Assembly (NCBI GenBank): GCA_003724185.1
Contig: RHGM01000007.1
Coordinates: 1-64,000, forward strand
Length of the DNA: 64,000 bases
Source: Porphyrobacter sp. IPPAS B-1204
GTDB lineage: Bacteria > Pseudomonadota > Alphaproteobacteria > Sphingomonadales > Sphingomonadaceae
Reading direction: 5' to 3'
The position numbers and the translations under genes were made by a program. Below the pieces are notes generated by a model. That model ran no database searches. It saw only the letters and a list, made by a program, of their open reading frames with translations, and was not told where the DNA came from. This document shows, in pieces, positions 9,761 to 18,894 of this stretch; the first letter of the stretch is position 1; each line of letters opens with the position of its first letter.

Positions 9761-12279
9761 CAGGTGACGATATTCACCAATCGGTCGGGCACGACAATAA
9801 CCTTGCGGATCGCCGCGCCATCGACCGAGCGTTGCAGATTGGCCGAAGCCAGCGCCAGCGCTTCGAGATCCTCCTTCGATGCCCCCTTGGGCGCGGTGAC
9901 GGTGTCGCGCAGCTTGCCCATGTGCTGGATCGCGATGGTGACTTCATCGTCGACCAGCAGCGCGGGATCGACATGCGGCCATGCGGCGTCGGCGATCAGG
10001 CCCTCTCCCATCGCTGCCCACGCTTCTTCGGCAAGGTGCGGCATCATCGGCGCGGCGAGGTGGACCAGCGCCCTGATCGCGGCGCTGCGGCTCGCGGAGG
10101 GCGCGGCCTTTTCGGTTGCGCCGGTCAGCTCGTAAATGCGCGCCACGGCCTTGTTGAAGCCCAGCGCTTCAATGTCACTGGCGACGGCGGCGATGGTCTG
10201 GTGAGTCTTGCGCATCAGCGCCTTGTCCTCGCCCTCAGCCGAAGCGTCGTAGACGCTGAACAGCCGCCACAACCGCTGCACGAAGCGCGCGCAGCCCTCG
10301 ATCCCGGCGTCGGACCACGGCAGATCGCGTTCTGGCGGGCTGTCCGACAGCATGAACCACCGCACCGCATCCGCACCGTGGCGGGCGATGATCGCGTCGG
10401 GGTCGACGACGTTCTTCTTCGACTTCGACATCTTGATGACGCGGCCGACTTCGATCGGAGCGCCATCGGCCAGCAGGGTTGCGCCATCGGAGGTGCGGTC
10501 GACCTCCTCGGGGCCGAAGAACACCGGCACCCCGCGCCCTGCGTCGATACGGCTATAGGTCTCGTGCGTCACCATGCCCTGCGTGAACAGCGCCGCGAAC
10601 GGCTCCTGCACGGTGATCTTGCCGATATGCGCCAGCGCCCGCGTCCAGAAGCGGGCGTAGAGCAGGTGCAGAATCGCGTGCTCGATCCCGCCGATATAGT
10701 GCTGCACCGGCATCCACTTGGCGACCTCTTCGGGGTCGAACGGACGGTCTGCGGGCTGGCTGGCGAAGCGCAGGAAGTACCACGAGCTATCGACAAAGGT
10801 ATCGAGCGTATCGGTCTCGCGCCGCGAAGCCTTGCCGCACTTGGGGCAATCGACGTGCTTCCACGTCGGGTGGCGTTCGAGCGGATTGCCGGGGATGTCG
10901 AAGCTGACATCATCGGGCAGGGTGACGGGCAACTGGTCCTTGGGCACAGGCACCACGCCGCAGGCATCGCAATGGATGAAGGGGATCGGCGTCCCCCAAT
11001 AGCGCTGGCGGCTTACACCCCAGTCGCGCAGCCGCCATACGGTGCGCCCTTCGCCCCAGCCTTCGCTTTCGGCGCGGGTGATGACTGCCTGCTTGGCGTC
11101 CTCGACGCTCCTGCCGTTCAGGAAATCGGAGTTGACGATCACTCCGTCACCCGCCTCGGCCTCGCCCTTGAAGGGCTCGTCGGCGCGGGCCGGATCGGTG
11201 GCGACCACGCGCAGGATCGGCAGTTCGTATTTGGTGGCGAATTCGAAGTCGCGCTGGTCATGCCCCGGCACGCCCATCACCGCACCGGTGCCGTATTCCA
11301 TCAGCACGAAGTTGGCGATGAAGAGCGGAAGGTCCGCTCCGCTGAAGGGATGCCTAGCCGTGATCGACGTCAGGTAACCCAGCTTTTCCGCCGTTTCGAC
11401 TTCCGCTGCCTTGGTCCCGCCGCGCTTGCACGCCTCGATGAAGGCGGCGACCTCTGGATCACCCGCCAACCCTTGGGCAATCGGGTGATCGGCGGCGATG
11501 GCGCAGAAACTCGCGCCGAAGATCGTATCGGGCCGCGTGGTGTAGACGGGCAGCTTCCCGCCATCGGAAAGGTCGAAGCTGAACTCCAGACCTTGGCTCT
11601 TACCGATCCAGTTCTCCTGCATCAGCCGGACCTTTTCAGGCCAGTCTTCGAGCTTGCCCAGCCCCTCCAGCAGATCATCGGCAAAGTCGGTGATCTTCAG
11701 GAACCACTGGTTGAGCTTGCGCTTCTCGACCTCCGCGCCCGAACGCCAGCCTTTGCCGTCGATCACCTGCTCGTTGGCGAGCACGGTCATGTCGACCGGG
11801 TCCCAGTTGACGGTCGATTCCTTGCGGTAGACCAGCCCGGCCTCGTAGAGGTCGGCGAACAGCGCCTGTTCGTGGCCGTAATATTCGGGATCGCAGGTGG
11901 CGAATTCGCGCGTCCAGTCGAGCGCGAAGCCGATGCGCTGCAATTGCGCTTTCATCTGCGCGATGTTCTGGCGTGTCCAGCCGCCGGGGTGCACACCCTT
12001 TTCCATCGCCGCGTTTTCCGCCGGCATCCCGAAGGCATCCCAGCCCATCGGGTGCAGCACCTCGAACCCGCGCATCTTCTGGTAACGCGCCAGCACATCG
12101 CCCATCGTGTAGTTGCGCACGTGGCCCATGTGGATGCGCCCCGAGGGATAGGGGAACATCTCGAGGATGTAGCTTTTGGGCTTGGGGCTGTCGGAATCGG
12201 CGGTGAAGGTCCCCGCCTGCTCCCATGCGCGCTGCCAGCGCCCGTCAGCGACGGACGGATCGAAACGGGTTTCAGTCAT
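9760..12279 (-). CDS. leuS: leucyl-tRNA synthetase
   Basis: 839-residue class Ia aminoacyl-tRNA synthetase that charges tRNA-Leu. The HIGH-type motif is in [14 protein letters not shown] near the N-terminus, and the KMSKS loop reads [13 protein letters not shown]. The connective editing domain lies between ([32 protein letters not shown]). A CxxC pair is visible around HCDACG and CPKCG. Length is normal. It heads the leuS-lptE-holA string; a DUF3576 lipoprotein lies 32 bases upstream on the same strand and may be cotranscribed. Confidence 0.97.
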   Translation of the reverse strand: MTETRFDPSVADGRWQRAWEQAGTFTADSDSPKPKSYILEMFPYPSGRIHMGHVRNYTMGDVLARYQKMRGFEVLHPMGWDAFGMPAENAAMEKGVHPGGWTRQNIAQMKAQLQRIGFALDWTREFATCDPEYYGHEQALFADLYEAGLVYRKESTVNWDPVDMTVLANEQVIDGKGWRSGAEVEKRKLNQWFLKITDFADDLLEGLGKLEDWPEKVRLMQENWIGKSQGLEFSFDLSDGGKLPVYTTRPDTIFGASFCAIAADHPIAQGLAGDPEVAAFIEACKRGGTKAAEVETAEKLGYLTSITARHPFSGADLPLFIANFVLMEYGTGAVMGVPGHDQRDFEFATKYELPILRVVATDPARADEPFKGEAEAGDGVIVNSDFLNGRSVEDAKQAVITRAESEGWGEGRTVWRLRDWGVSRQRYWGTPIPFIHCDACGVVPVPKDQLPVTLPDDVSFDIPGNPLERHPTWKHVDCPKCGKASRRETDTLDTFVDSSWYFLRFASQPADRPFDPEEVAKWMPVQHYIGGIEHAILHLLYARFWTRALAHIGKITVQEPFAALFTQGMVTHETYSRIDAGRGVPVFFGPEEVDRTSDGATLLADGAPIEVGRVIKMSKSKKNVVDPDAIIARHGADAVRWFMLSDSPPERDLPWSDAGIEGCARFVQRLWRLFSVYDASAEGEDKALMRKTHQTIAAVASDIEALGFNKAVARIYELTGATEKAAPSASRSAAIRALVHLAAPMMPHLAEEAWAAMGEGLIADAAWPHVDPALLVDDEVTIAIQHMGKLRDTVTAPKGASKEDLEALALASANLQRSVDGAAIRKVIVVPDRLVNIVT

Positions 12280-12311
12280 GTGAGCCTATCCGTGGAAGGG
12301 CGGGTTTGGTG

Positions 12312-12752
12312 TTACGAAGCCAGCGCCTGACGGCGCAGATCGCGGGCCTTGGTGAGGATGATGTCCTCAAGCTTCTGCACGGTCGCCGCCTGCACCGGGG
12401 CTTCGACCCAGTTACCGCCTTCATTCACCTGACGGCTCGCTGCGACGCGCAGGGCATCGGCGCGCAGATCCTGATCGAGGATCGTGACGGTCAGCTTGAC
12501 CCGCTCGGTCGGGTTGGAGGGGTTGGCATACCAGTCGGTCACGATCACGCCGCCCGCACTGTCGGCCTGCACCAGCGGCGCAAAGGCCACCGTGTCGAGC
12601 GCCGCACGCCACAGATAGGCGTTGACCCCGATGGTGTTGAGCTGTGCCGCCGAAAGCTCGGTCGTCGGACGACCACCGCCGCCGCACGCGCTGAGACCGG
12701 CGAGCGAAACGCCGAGCAGCGCAAGCCCGAGCGTGCGGCGGACAGCCGACAT
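12312..12752 (-). CDS. DUF3576 lipoprotein
   Basis: The preferred start MSAVRRTLGL gives 146 residues, with a signal peptide and a lipobox ending LSAC followed by GGGGRP. An upstream in-frame ATG at 12896 would add 48 charged residues before the signal and is unlikely. The mature part (TIGVNAYLWRAALDTV, VIVTDWYANPSNPTERVKLTV) matches the DUF3576 family, found in alphaproteobacteria immediately upstream of leuS. The function is unknown; an envelope role is likely from the lipoprotein signal. It is probably cotranscribed with leuS. Confidence 0.82.
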   Translation of the reverse strand: MSAVRRTLGLALLGVSLAGLSACGGGGRPTTELSAAQLNTIGVNAYLWRAALDTVAFAPLVQADSAGGVIVTDWYANPSNPTERVKLTVTILDQDLRADALRVAASRQVNEGGNWVEAPVQAATVQKLEDIILTKARDLRRQALAS

Positions 12753-13147
12753 TCCGGGGGCCTTGGAAAAGTTGGCGGAGTTGGCGCGTGTCACAGCCGG
12801 ATCATCCTCATCATCTGTATCGCCCCGCTCTATAGCCGCGCGGCCCCGTGCGGCAAGCATCATCCGCGAGGTTTGCAGACGGGAACGCCGCTGCAAGACG
12901 CCTTGCGGGCTTTACGAAGCCTGAATTAACCCCGACTCGCAAGGAAATGTGTGCAAGCTGCCACAGGTTGAACGCGAATCCGGTGCACCCTACGGCAAGG
13001 CCATTGCACAAGGGTGCAGCGTGCCTATCACTATGTTTCAACACCTACGCGACTCAGGCGCGGTTAAGGTGAATCGTGGTGGGGCGGAAGCCTGAAACGG
13101 AATGGTTCGGCGATACGGCCGGTGATGACGGGAATGCAGGAAGCATA
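12753..13147. other. 395-base intergenic region between divergent genes
   Basis: No convincing gene is visible. Two TGCA-centred palindromes are present: GGTGCACC (12982–12989), and TGCAC-N4-GTGCA (13005–13018), which lies about 130 bases before the secreted-protein gene. They resemble the core of the palindrome before phaZ. Their role is unknown. Confidence 0.4.
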
Positions 13148-13912
13148 ATGGGAAGGCAGCACGACAGGACAGCAAAGGCGCGGCACTCGCTGCCGCTGGC
13201 CGCGCTGTTGGGCGGCGCCCTCGTGCTCGCCGTGCCAACTGCCGGGCTGGCCCTTGCGGGCGATATTGCTCCGGTGCGCACCGCCGCTTCCTTTGATGCG
13301 CTGGGCCTCGGGATGTTCACACCCGCATCGGTCGATCCAGCCCTTGCGGCCCGCGTGGCTGACAAGGCGCGCGCACGCGGCGTCCATTTCACGCCCGCGA
13401 GCGCTTCGGCCTTGGCGGGCACGCGGACAATGACCGTCGCTGTCCGCGTTGATGATGACACCGCGCGGGCGATTTCGGTGCGTAAGCCGCTTGAAACCGC
13501 GCCGGGCCGCGGGTTTGGCCTTGCAGGGTTCGATGCGAGCAAGTTCCAACTCGGTTCGGCACGCGGCTATCAAAGCTTCACCCGCTCGGTCGATCTGTCG
13601 GCCCGTGTGAACAATGTGGCCCTGCCTGATCTGGCGCAGTTTGAACCTTCGCGCCCTGCCGCCGAAGACAAGCCCAGCCGCCTGCAACCGCGGATCGAAC
13701 TGGAAGATCGCCAGATTGCGGGCCGTTCGCCCAATACGCTCGATTCCTCCGCCGCGCAGACGGTTGATGTCGGTGGCAGCTTCCGCCTCTCGCCCAATCT
13801 GAAGGTGACAGCGGGCGTGCGCTATTCGCAGGAACGCGAACGGCTCGATCCGCTGACCAATTCGGTGCAGGACAGCCAGGCCGTTTACGTGGGCACCCAG
13901 ATCAAGTTCTGA
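13148..13912 (+). CDS. secreted hypothetical protein, possible outer-membrane fold
   Basis: 254 residues from the ATG at 13148, which is preceded by a CAGGAAG ribosome site; an in-frame start at 13076 lacks one. A long signal peptide (about residues 1–36, ending GLALA) precedes a polar domain. The C-terminal part has alternating beta-like stretches (NLKVTAGVRYSQERERLDPL) and ends in a terminal Phe (YVGTQIKF), a feature of outer-membrane barrel proteins. At about 220 mature residues a small barrel or barrel-associated protein is possible. I do not recognise the family. phaB follows after 214 bases. Confidence 0.7.
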   Translation: MGRQHDRTAKARHSLPLAALLGGALVLAVPTAGLALAGDIAPVRTAASFDALGLGMFTPASVDPALAARVADKARARGVHFTPASASALAGTRTMTVAVRVDDDTARAISVRKPLETAPGRGFGLAGFDASKFQLGSARGYQSFTRSVDLSARVNNVALPDLAQFEPSRPAAEDKPSRLQPRIELEDRQIAGRSPNTLDSSAAQTVDVGGSFRLSPNLKVTAGVRYSQERERLDPLTNSVQDSQAVYVGTQIKF

Positions 13913-14126
13913 TTGTTGGATTTGCCGGAGCCTTGAACGGGCCCCGCTTCTGCACGTCGCCCGATTCGGTCTTGCCCGCCCCAGATCACGCCAGACCCCT
14001 GCCAGACCGGCCCAGCCCCCGGCTTGCCCCGCCTCGGCCCGCATAGCTATTCCCCGCTTCCCCTGACCCTACGGCAACGCTAGGTTGCGGGCTGTCAAAC
14101 GCATTGAGACTTGGGGAGGAATTGCC

Positions 14127-14849
14127 ATGGGCCGGGTAGCCATCGTCACCGGAGGAACACGCGGGATCGGGGCGGCGATCTGCAAGCGGCTGCAACGGCA
14201 GGGCCATATCGTCATCGCCAATTACGCCGGGAACGAGGAAAAGGCGCAGGCCTTCACAGCGGAAACCGGCATCCGTGCCTACAAGTGGGACGTCGGCGAC
14301 CACGAAGCGTCGCTGGACGGCTGCGCTCAGGTCGAGCGGGATTTCGGCCCGATCGATATCGTGGTCAACAACGCCGGGATCACCCGCGACGGGACGCTGC
14401 GCAAGGTCAGTTTCGATGACTGGAACGATGTCATCCGCATCAACCTTGGCGGGTGCTTCAACATGGCCAAGGCGACCTTCCCCGGCATGTGCGAAAGGGG
14501 CTGGGGTCGGATCGTCAACATCGGCTCGATCAACGGGCAGGCGGGGCAATACGGGCAGGTCAATTATGCCGCCGCGAAAAGCGGAATTCACGGCTTTACC
14601 AAGGCCTTGGCGCAGGAAGGTGCGAAGTTCGGGGTGACGGTGAACGCGATTGCTCCGGGCTATATCGACACCGACATGGTCGCCGCCGTGCCGCCTGCGG
14701 TGCTGGAAAAGATCGTCGCCAAAATCCCCGTCGGCCGCCTCGGCATGGCCGAGGAAATCGCCCGCGGCGTGGCGTTCCTGACCTCCGAGAACGGCGGCTT
14801 CATGACCGGTTCGACCATGAGCATCAACGGCGGGCAGCATATGTATTGA
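14127..14849 (+). CDS. phaB: acetoacetyl-CoA reductase
   Basis: 240-residue short-chain dehydrogenase that reduces acetoacetyl-CoA to (R)-3-hydroxybutyryl-CoA, the precursor for PHB. It shows the cofactor loop TGGTRGIG, NNAG, and the catalytic serine (GSINGQAG) with Tyr-x3-Lys in NYAAAKSG. It ends in the PhaB-like INGGQHMY. The start is set by a strong GGAGGAA site six bases before the ATG; fourteen additional in-frame upstream codons are not used. phaA and phaC are not adjacent. Its physiological partner here is phaZ at 2.1 kb. FabG is the main alternative, but the N- and C-termini favour PhaB. Confidence 0.9.
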   Translation: MGRVAIVTGGTRGIGAAICKRLQRQGHIVIANYAGNEEKAQAFTAETGIRAYKWDVGDHEASLDGCAQVERDFGPIDIVVNNAGITRDGTLRKVSFDDWNDVIRINLGGCFNMAKATFPGMCERGWGRIVNIGSINGQAGQYGQVNYAAAKSGIHGFTKALAQEGAKFGVTVNAIAPGYIDTDMVAAVPPAVLEKIVAKIPVGRLGMAEEIARGVAFLTSENGGFMTGSTMSINGGQHMY

Positions 14850-14909
14850 GGCACGCAGCCGAGTAGCGCAGCTACGAGGCGACCGCGTGCCGCAGGCCAT
14901 CCCCCCCGA

Positions 14910-15677
14910 CTAATCGAACACAATCCCCACCACCTTCCATGCGCCATCTTCCCAAGCCACCGACAGGCTCTCGGTCTGCGCGGTGCCATTGGCATAGGTC
15001 GAGCGGAACTTGACGAGGCGGTAGCCTTCGGGCGGTGCGGGGACGTATTCGTTGGCGACAAGATCGCGGGTGAGCAGCTTGCCAAGCGGGGGACGCACCT
15101 GTTCGGACACCTCGGCCCAGCGTTCCAGCGTGTTGAGCGACCGGAACTGCGCCCCGGTGGCGGCGTAGCTTTCGGCCCAGCGGCTTTCGTCAACCAGGGC
15201 GAGAAAGTCCTCCGCAGCGCGGGCAGCGGCAGCCTCGGTCGGCTCGGCGGCCGTGCTGCCTGCGAGCGACACGGGCAGCACCGACAGCGGCGAGGCGGGG
15301 ATGAGCAGGGCGGCAAGGATCAACGACATGGCAAGCACTCCGGCAAGTGTGAGAGCATGGCCAGACCCAAGTCCAAACCAAGCCCGCCGCTGGGAAGCGG
15401 ATGCCGGGTGCTGTGCCGCGTCCGCTGCCGCCAGCGCATCCCCCAAAGCCTTGTCCCCCAGAGTTTCGGGGGCGGGCTGTTCCTCGGCCAGCAGCCGCCG
15501 CGCCGCCTCACGGCTGCTGGTCACGCCCAGTTTGCGCCGCGCATCGCGCAGCCGTTCGTTGACGGTGTGCACCGAAAGCCCGAGTTCCCGCGCCGAGGAT
15601 TTGGCATCATGCCCGCGCAGGATCAGGCGCAGCGTCTGCTTTTCCTTGTCGGTCAGCGTGTCGAGCCCGGTGGTCAT
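14910..15677 (-). CDS. membrane-tethered LuxR-type regulator with DUF4019
   Basis: 255 residues. The N-terminus is a GerE/LuxR-type helix-turn-helix (LTDKEKQTLRLILRGHDAKS, ELGLSVHTVNERLRDARRKL). A single hydrophobic segment follows (about residues 109–135), then a DUF4019 domain (EDFLALVDESRWAESYAATG, LVKFRSTYANGTAQTESLSV, WKVVGIVFD). The order HTH–membrane helix–DUF4019 implies a one-component regulator that binds DNA inside the cell and senses something in the periplasm. It converges with phaB and diverges from the FMN reductase gene, which may be a target. The ligand is unknown. Confidence 0.85.
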   Translation of the reverse strand: MTTGLDTLTDKEKQTLRLILRGHDAKSSARELGLSVHTVNERLRDARRKLGVTSSREAARRLLAEEQPAPETLGDKALGDALAAADAAQHPASASQRRAWFGLGSGHALTLAGVLAMSLILAALLIPASPLSVLPVSLAGSTAAEPTEAAAARAAEDFLALVDESRWAESYAATGAQFRSLNTLERWAEVSEQVRPPLGKLLTRDLVANEYVPAPPEGYRLVKFRSTYANGTAQTESLSVAWEDGAWKVVGIVFD

Positions 15678-15811
15678 GCGCCGGGTCTAGGGCGCGGGCC
15701 GTGGAGGGGCCACCCCGAAATTTTCGTATCGCATCCACGCACCGGCTCACCCGGAATCGACAAGCCTTTGGCACCAGCGCGCGCTAGCCTGCGCCGCAAA
15801 GGAGACATCCA

Positions 15812-16402
15812 ATGGCTGACCGCATCCTCGTATTCTATGGCTCGTACCGCAGCGACCGGCAGGGCATCCGCCTCGCCGATTACTGCGTTCGCCAGTTGGT
15901 GGAGCTGGGGGCCGATGTGGAGCTGATTGATGCGCAGGCGGTGGGCCTGCCGATGCTCGACCGGATGTACAAGGAATACCCCAAGGGCGAGGCTCCGCAG
16001 GCGCTGGAGACGCTGGCAGCCAAGATCCGCGCCGCTGACGCTTTCCTGTTCGTGGTCGGCGAATATAACTGGAGCGTCCAGCCGGGGCTGAAGAACCTGA
16101 CCGATCATTTTCTGGAGGAATGGTTCTGGAGGCCCGCCGCCATCGCCAGCTATTCCGCCGGGCGGTTCGGCGGGGTGCGGGCGGCGCTGGCGTGGCGCGA
16201 CATTCTCGGCGAGATGGGGATGGTGGTGGTGTCGAGCACCATCGCGGTCGGCCCGATGAAGGACTCGCTGGACGAGGATGGCGCACCGGTGGGTGATGGC
16301 GGAAAGGCGCTGGAAAAGCAGTTTCCGCGGTTTGCCGATGATCTGGCGTGGTGGACCGCGGCGGCCAAGGCGCAGCGGGAGCGGGAGAAGCCGCCTTATT
16401 GA
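15812..16402 (+). CDS. NADPH-dependent FMN reductase family protein
   Basis: 196-residue flavodoxin-fold oxidoreductase. It has the FMN phosphate loop GSYRSDRQGIRLADY near the N-terminus and EYNWSVQPGLKNLTDHF in the middle, hallmarks of the NADPH-dependent FMN reductase/quinone reductase family. It probably reduces flavins, quinones or similar electrophiles in the cytoplasm. Its start is 134 bases from the divergent LuxR/DUF4019 regulator. It converges with the next gene at a seven-base gap. Confidence 0.87.
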   Translation: MADRILVFYGSYRSDRQGIRLADYCVRQLVELGADVELIDAQAVGLPMLDRMYKEYPKGEAPQALETLAAKIRAADAFLFVVGEYNWSVQPGLKNLTDHFLEEWFWRPAAIASYSAGRFGGVRAALAWRDILGEMGMVVVSSTIAVGPMKDSLDEDGAPVGDGGKALEKQFPRFADDLAWWTAAAKAQREREKPPY

Positions 16403-16409
16403 CAGTCTC

Positions 16410-16892
16410 TCAGCCGTTGAAGGCGGTGACAGAGATCGGAGCCGCGCCTGCGTCATTGCGATTGGCGTCACCGAGTTCGATCCAGTGCCCTTCCATCTGG
16501 GTATCGAATGATCCGTCCGGGTTTTGAATGGTCTTGCTGGTGAACGCGAAGGGCTCGTCGAAGCGATAGATCGCCGTTGCCGAGGCCAGCGTGCGGCAAT
16601 CCGGCGCGAACCTTCCATTAACGGCGACGCTGACGAAATAGCTGCCAAGCGGGACGCCGCGAATCGTCATCTCGGCCTCGGCATCGATGAAATAAATGTG
16701 ATCTTCGCCGCGCCCGGTCTGTTCAAGCTTGACCAGCACGGGGCTCTTTTCGCGATTGCGAATGGTGAAGTCCGGCAGACTGGGCGAAGGCGCAAAGCCG
16801 CCTCGCACCGCTGACCCGTTGGGCAGCGCAATGGGACATGGGGCCGGCTGCTGCGCCAGCAGCGCCATGACAAGAGCCGGAGCAAACATCAC
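16410..16892 (-). CDS. secreted hypothetical protein
   Basis: 160 residues starting with a short signal-like segment (MMFAPALVMALLAQQ). The rest looks like a small beta-sandwich: TIRNREKSPVLVKLEQTG, EMTIRGVPLGSYFVSVAVNG, TAIYRFDEPFAFTSK. Two Cys residues (PCPIALPNG and DCRTL) could form a disulphide in the periplasm. No family is recognised. It lies just downstream of the acyl-CoA synthetase on the same strand (13-base gap), so it may be a distal gene of that transcript. Confidence 0.65.
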   Translation of the reverse strand: MMFAPALVMALLAQQPAPCPIALPNGSAVRGGFAPSPSLPDFTIRNREKSPVLVKLEQTGRGEDHIYFIDAEAEMTIRGVPLGSYFVSVAVNGRFAPDCRTLASATAIYRFDEPFAFTSKTIQNPDGSFDTQMEGHWIELGDANRNDAGAAPISVTAFNG

Positions 16893-16905
16893 CGGATGCC
16901 CGCTT

Positions 16906-18771
16906 TCACCCCCGATACAGCCCGTCCACCCGCTCCTGATACCGCTCGCGGATCTTGTGGCGGCGGATCTTCATGCTCGGAGTCATTTCCTCGTTCTCGA
17001 TGGTGAAGGCCTCGTCCGCGAAGGCGAATTGGCGGACCTTTTCGATCACCGACAGATCGGCATTGGTGCGATCCACCGCGGCGCGCACCGCGTTCTTGAA
17101 GGCGGGGAGTTCCTGAAGCGCCTTCAGATCGAACTTCTCGCCATTGGCCCGCGCCCATTCCAGCGCCCATTCGGCATCGGGCACGATCAGGCCGACGACG
17201 TAAGGCCGCTTGTCCCCGCTCACCATCGCCTGCGCGATTTCCGGCTGGAGCGTCAGCATCCCTTCGACCTTCTGCGGGGCGATGTTGTCACCCTTGTCGT
17301 TGACGATCATGTCCTTCTTGCGGTCGGTGATCTTGATCCGGCCCTTGTTGTCGAAGTGGCCGATATCGCCGGTGTGGAGCCATCCGTCCTGAAGCGTCCG
17401 CGCGGTTTCCGCGTCATTGCGCCAGTAGCCGTGCATCACCAGTTCGCCCCGGACGAGGATTTCGCCATCCTCGGCAATCCGCACCTCGACCCCGCGTAGC
17501 GGCGGGCCGACCGTGTCCATCTTGAGGCCCACCTTGGGGCGGTTGCAGCTGATCACCGGGCCGGCCTCGGTCTGGCCATAGCCTTGCAGCATGGTCAGCC
17601 CCATCGCGTCGAAGAAATTGCCGACTTCCGGGTTCAATGGCGCGCCGCCTGACACCATCGCCTTGATCCGTCCGCCGAACTTGGCGCGGATCTTGGGGCG
17701 CAGGGTCTTTTCGACGAGGAAATCCAGCGGCTTGTCGCGCAGGCGCTTCTTTCCCTCCTTGCTGTTGCCGGCGATTTTCAGCGCGGCATCCATCATGAAG
17801 TTGGCAACCTTGCCCTGCTTTTCGACCTGTTTCATGATGCGGGTACGCAGCACTTCGAACAGGCGCGGGACGACCACCATCAGCGTGGGGCGGGTTTCCT
17901 CGATGTTGCTGGCGAGCTTCTCCAGCCCTTCCGAATAGAAGATTTCCGCGCCCACCCCGATGGGCAGGTATTGCCCACCGGAATGTTCATAGGCGTGGGA
18001 CAGCGGCAGGAACGAGAGGAAACGTTCCTCGGTCAGACCGAAATCCTCGATCAGCACTTCGGCCGCGCCCGAGACGTTGCACAAAATTGCGCCGTGGTGC
18101 TGCATCACCCCGCGCGGCGCGCCGCCGGTGCCGCTGGTGTAGATCAGGCAGGCGGTTTCCGAGCGTTCAATGCGGCTGATGCGATCCTGCACCGCCGCCC
18201 GTGCCGCCGCTGCATCGCCCGTGATCAGCGCGCCCCAGGCGTGATATTCGAAGCTGCCCGATTGCTGGCGCTTCAGATCGTCGATGCCGATCAGATGTTC
18301 GACAAGGCCGGTCTCCGCGATCGCACCGACCACCGGGACGAGCAGCTTCTCGGTCGAGACAACCACCGCCCGCGCCCCCGAATTGTCGAGGATATGGGCG
18401 TGATCGCGGCGGGTGTTGGTGGTGTAGGTCGGCACGGTGATGCATCCGGCGGCCATGATCGCCAGATCGGCGATGCACCATTCGGGGCGGTTTTCCGAAA
18501 TCAGCGCCACACGGTCGCCATCCTCCAGCCCCATCGCCCGCAGCGCTTGGGCCAGCAGGCAAACGTGCTCCGCCGCCGAACGCCAGCTTTGCGTCACCCA
18601 TTGCCCGCCGGTCTTGTGGCCGAGGAACGGGGCATCGCCCTTTTCGTCGGCGCGCTTGAGGAACAGCTCCACAAGGTTCTGCGCGTTGTCGATATCCTGC
18701 AACAGCTGGTGGTCAGCCGGGTTGGCGACGGCGCGGGCAGCGTGAGGCACGGTGGGGGAATGCACTGGCAA
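16906..18771 (-). CDS. long-chain fatty-acid–CoA ligase (FadD15/FAA-like)
   Basis: 621-residue ANL-superfamily enzyme that activates fatty acids to acyl-CoA through an acyl-adenylate. Motifs include the phosphate loop LIYTSGTGGAPRGVMQHHGA, YGQTEAGPVISCN, HTGDIGHFDNKGRIKITDR and a C-terminal AMP-binding lid ending in MKIRRHKIRERY. The length and the YTSGT…SNIEETRP layout fit the eukaryote-like long-chain subfamily. The loop deviates from the consensus TSGTTGxPKG (T to G, K to R). It stands near phaB and phaZ and could feed beta-oxidation or lipid remodelling. Confidence 0.9.
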   Translation of the reverse strand: MPVHSPTVPHAARAVANPADHQLLQDIDNAQNLVELFLKRADEKGDAPFLGHKTGGQWVTQSWRSAAEHVCLLAQALRAMGLEDGDRVALISENRPEWCIADLAIMAAGCITVPTYTTNTRRDHAHILDNSGARAVVVSTEKLLVPVVGAIAETGLVEHLIGIDDLKRQQSGSFEYHAWGALITGDAAAARAAVQDRISRIERSETACLIYTSGTGGAPRGVMQHHGAILCNVSGAAEVLIEDFGLTEERFLSFLPLSHAYEHSGGQYLPIGVGAEIFYSEGLEKLASNIEETRPTLMVVVPRLFEVLRTRIMKQVEKQGKVANFMMDAALKIAGNSKEGKKRLRDKPLDFLVEKTLRPKIRAKFGGRIKAMVSGGAPLNPEVGNFFDAMGLTMLQGYGQTEAGPVISCNRPKVGLKMDTVGPPLRGVEVRIAEDGEILVRGELVMHGYWRNDAETARTLQDGWLHTGDIGHFDNKGRIKITDRKKDMIVNDKGDNIAPQKVEGMLTLQPEIAQAMVSGDKRPYVVGLIVPDAEWALEWARANGEKFDLKALQELPAFKNAVRAAVDRTNADLSVIEKVRQFAFADEAFTIENEEMTPSMKIRRHKIRERYQERVDGLYRG

Positions 18772-18894
18772 AGGCTCCTGATCCCTTCGAGGTTATCGTT
18801 CGCAGGTTCAGGTGCGACCCGCGTTTGGTGCGCAGATTAGAAGGTGAAATCCGTAGCGGCAAGCATCGGGATGGTTGTCGCCCCCAAGCAGGGG

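Noticed and set aside
9832-12330. 832-codon open frame antisense to leuS
   Set aside because: It mirrors leuS codon by codon in high-GC DNA, has Arg/Gly/Asp-rich noise and no motif. The sense gene is certain.
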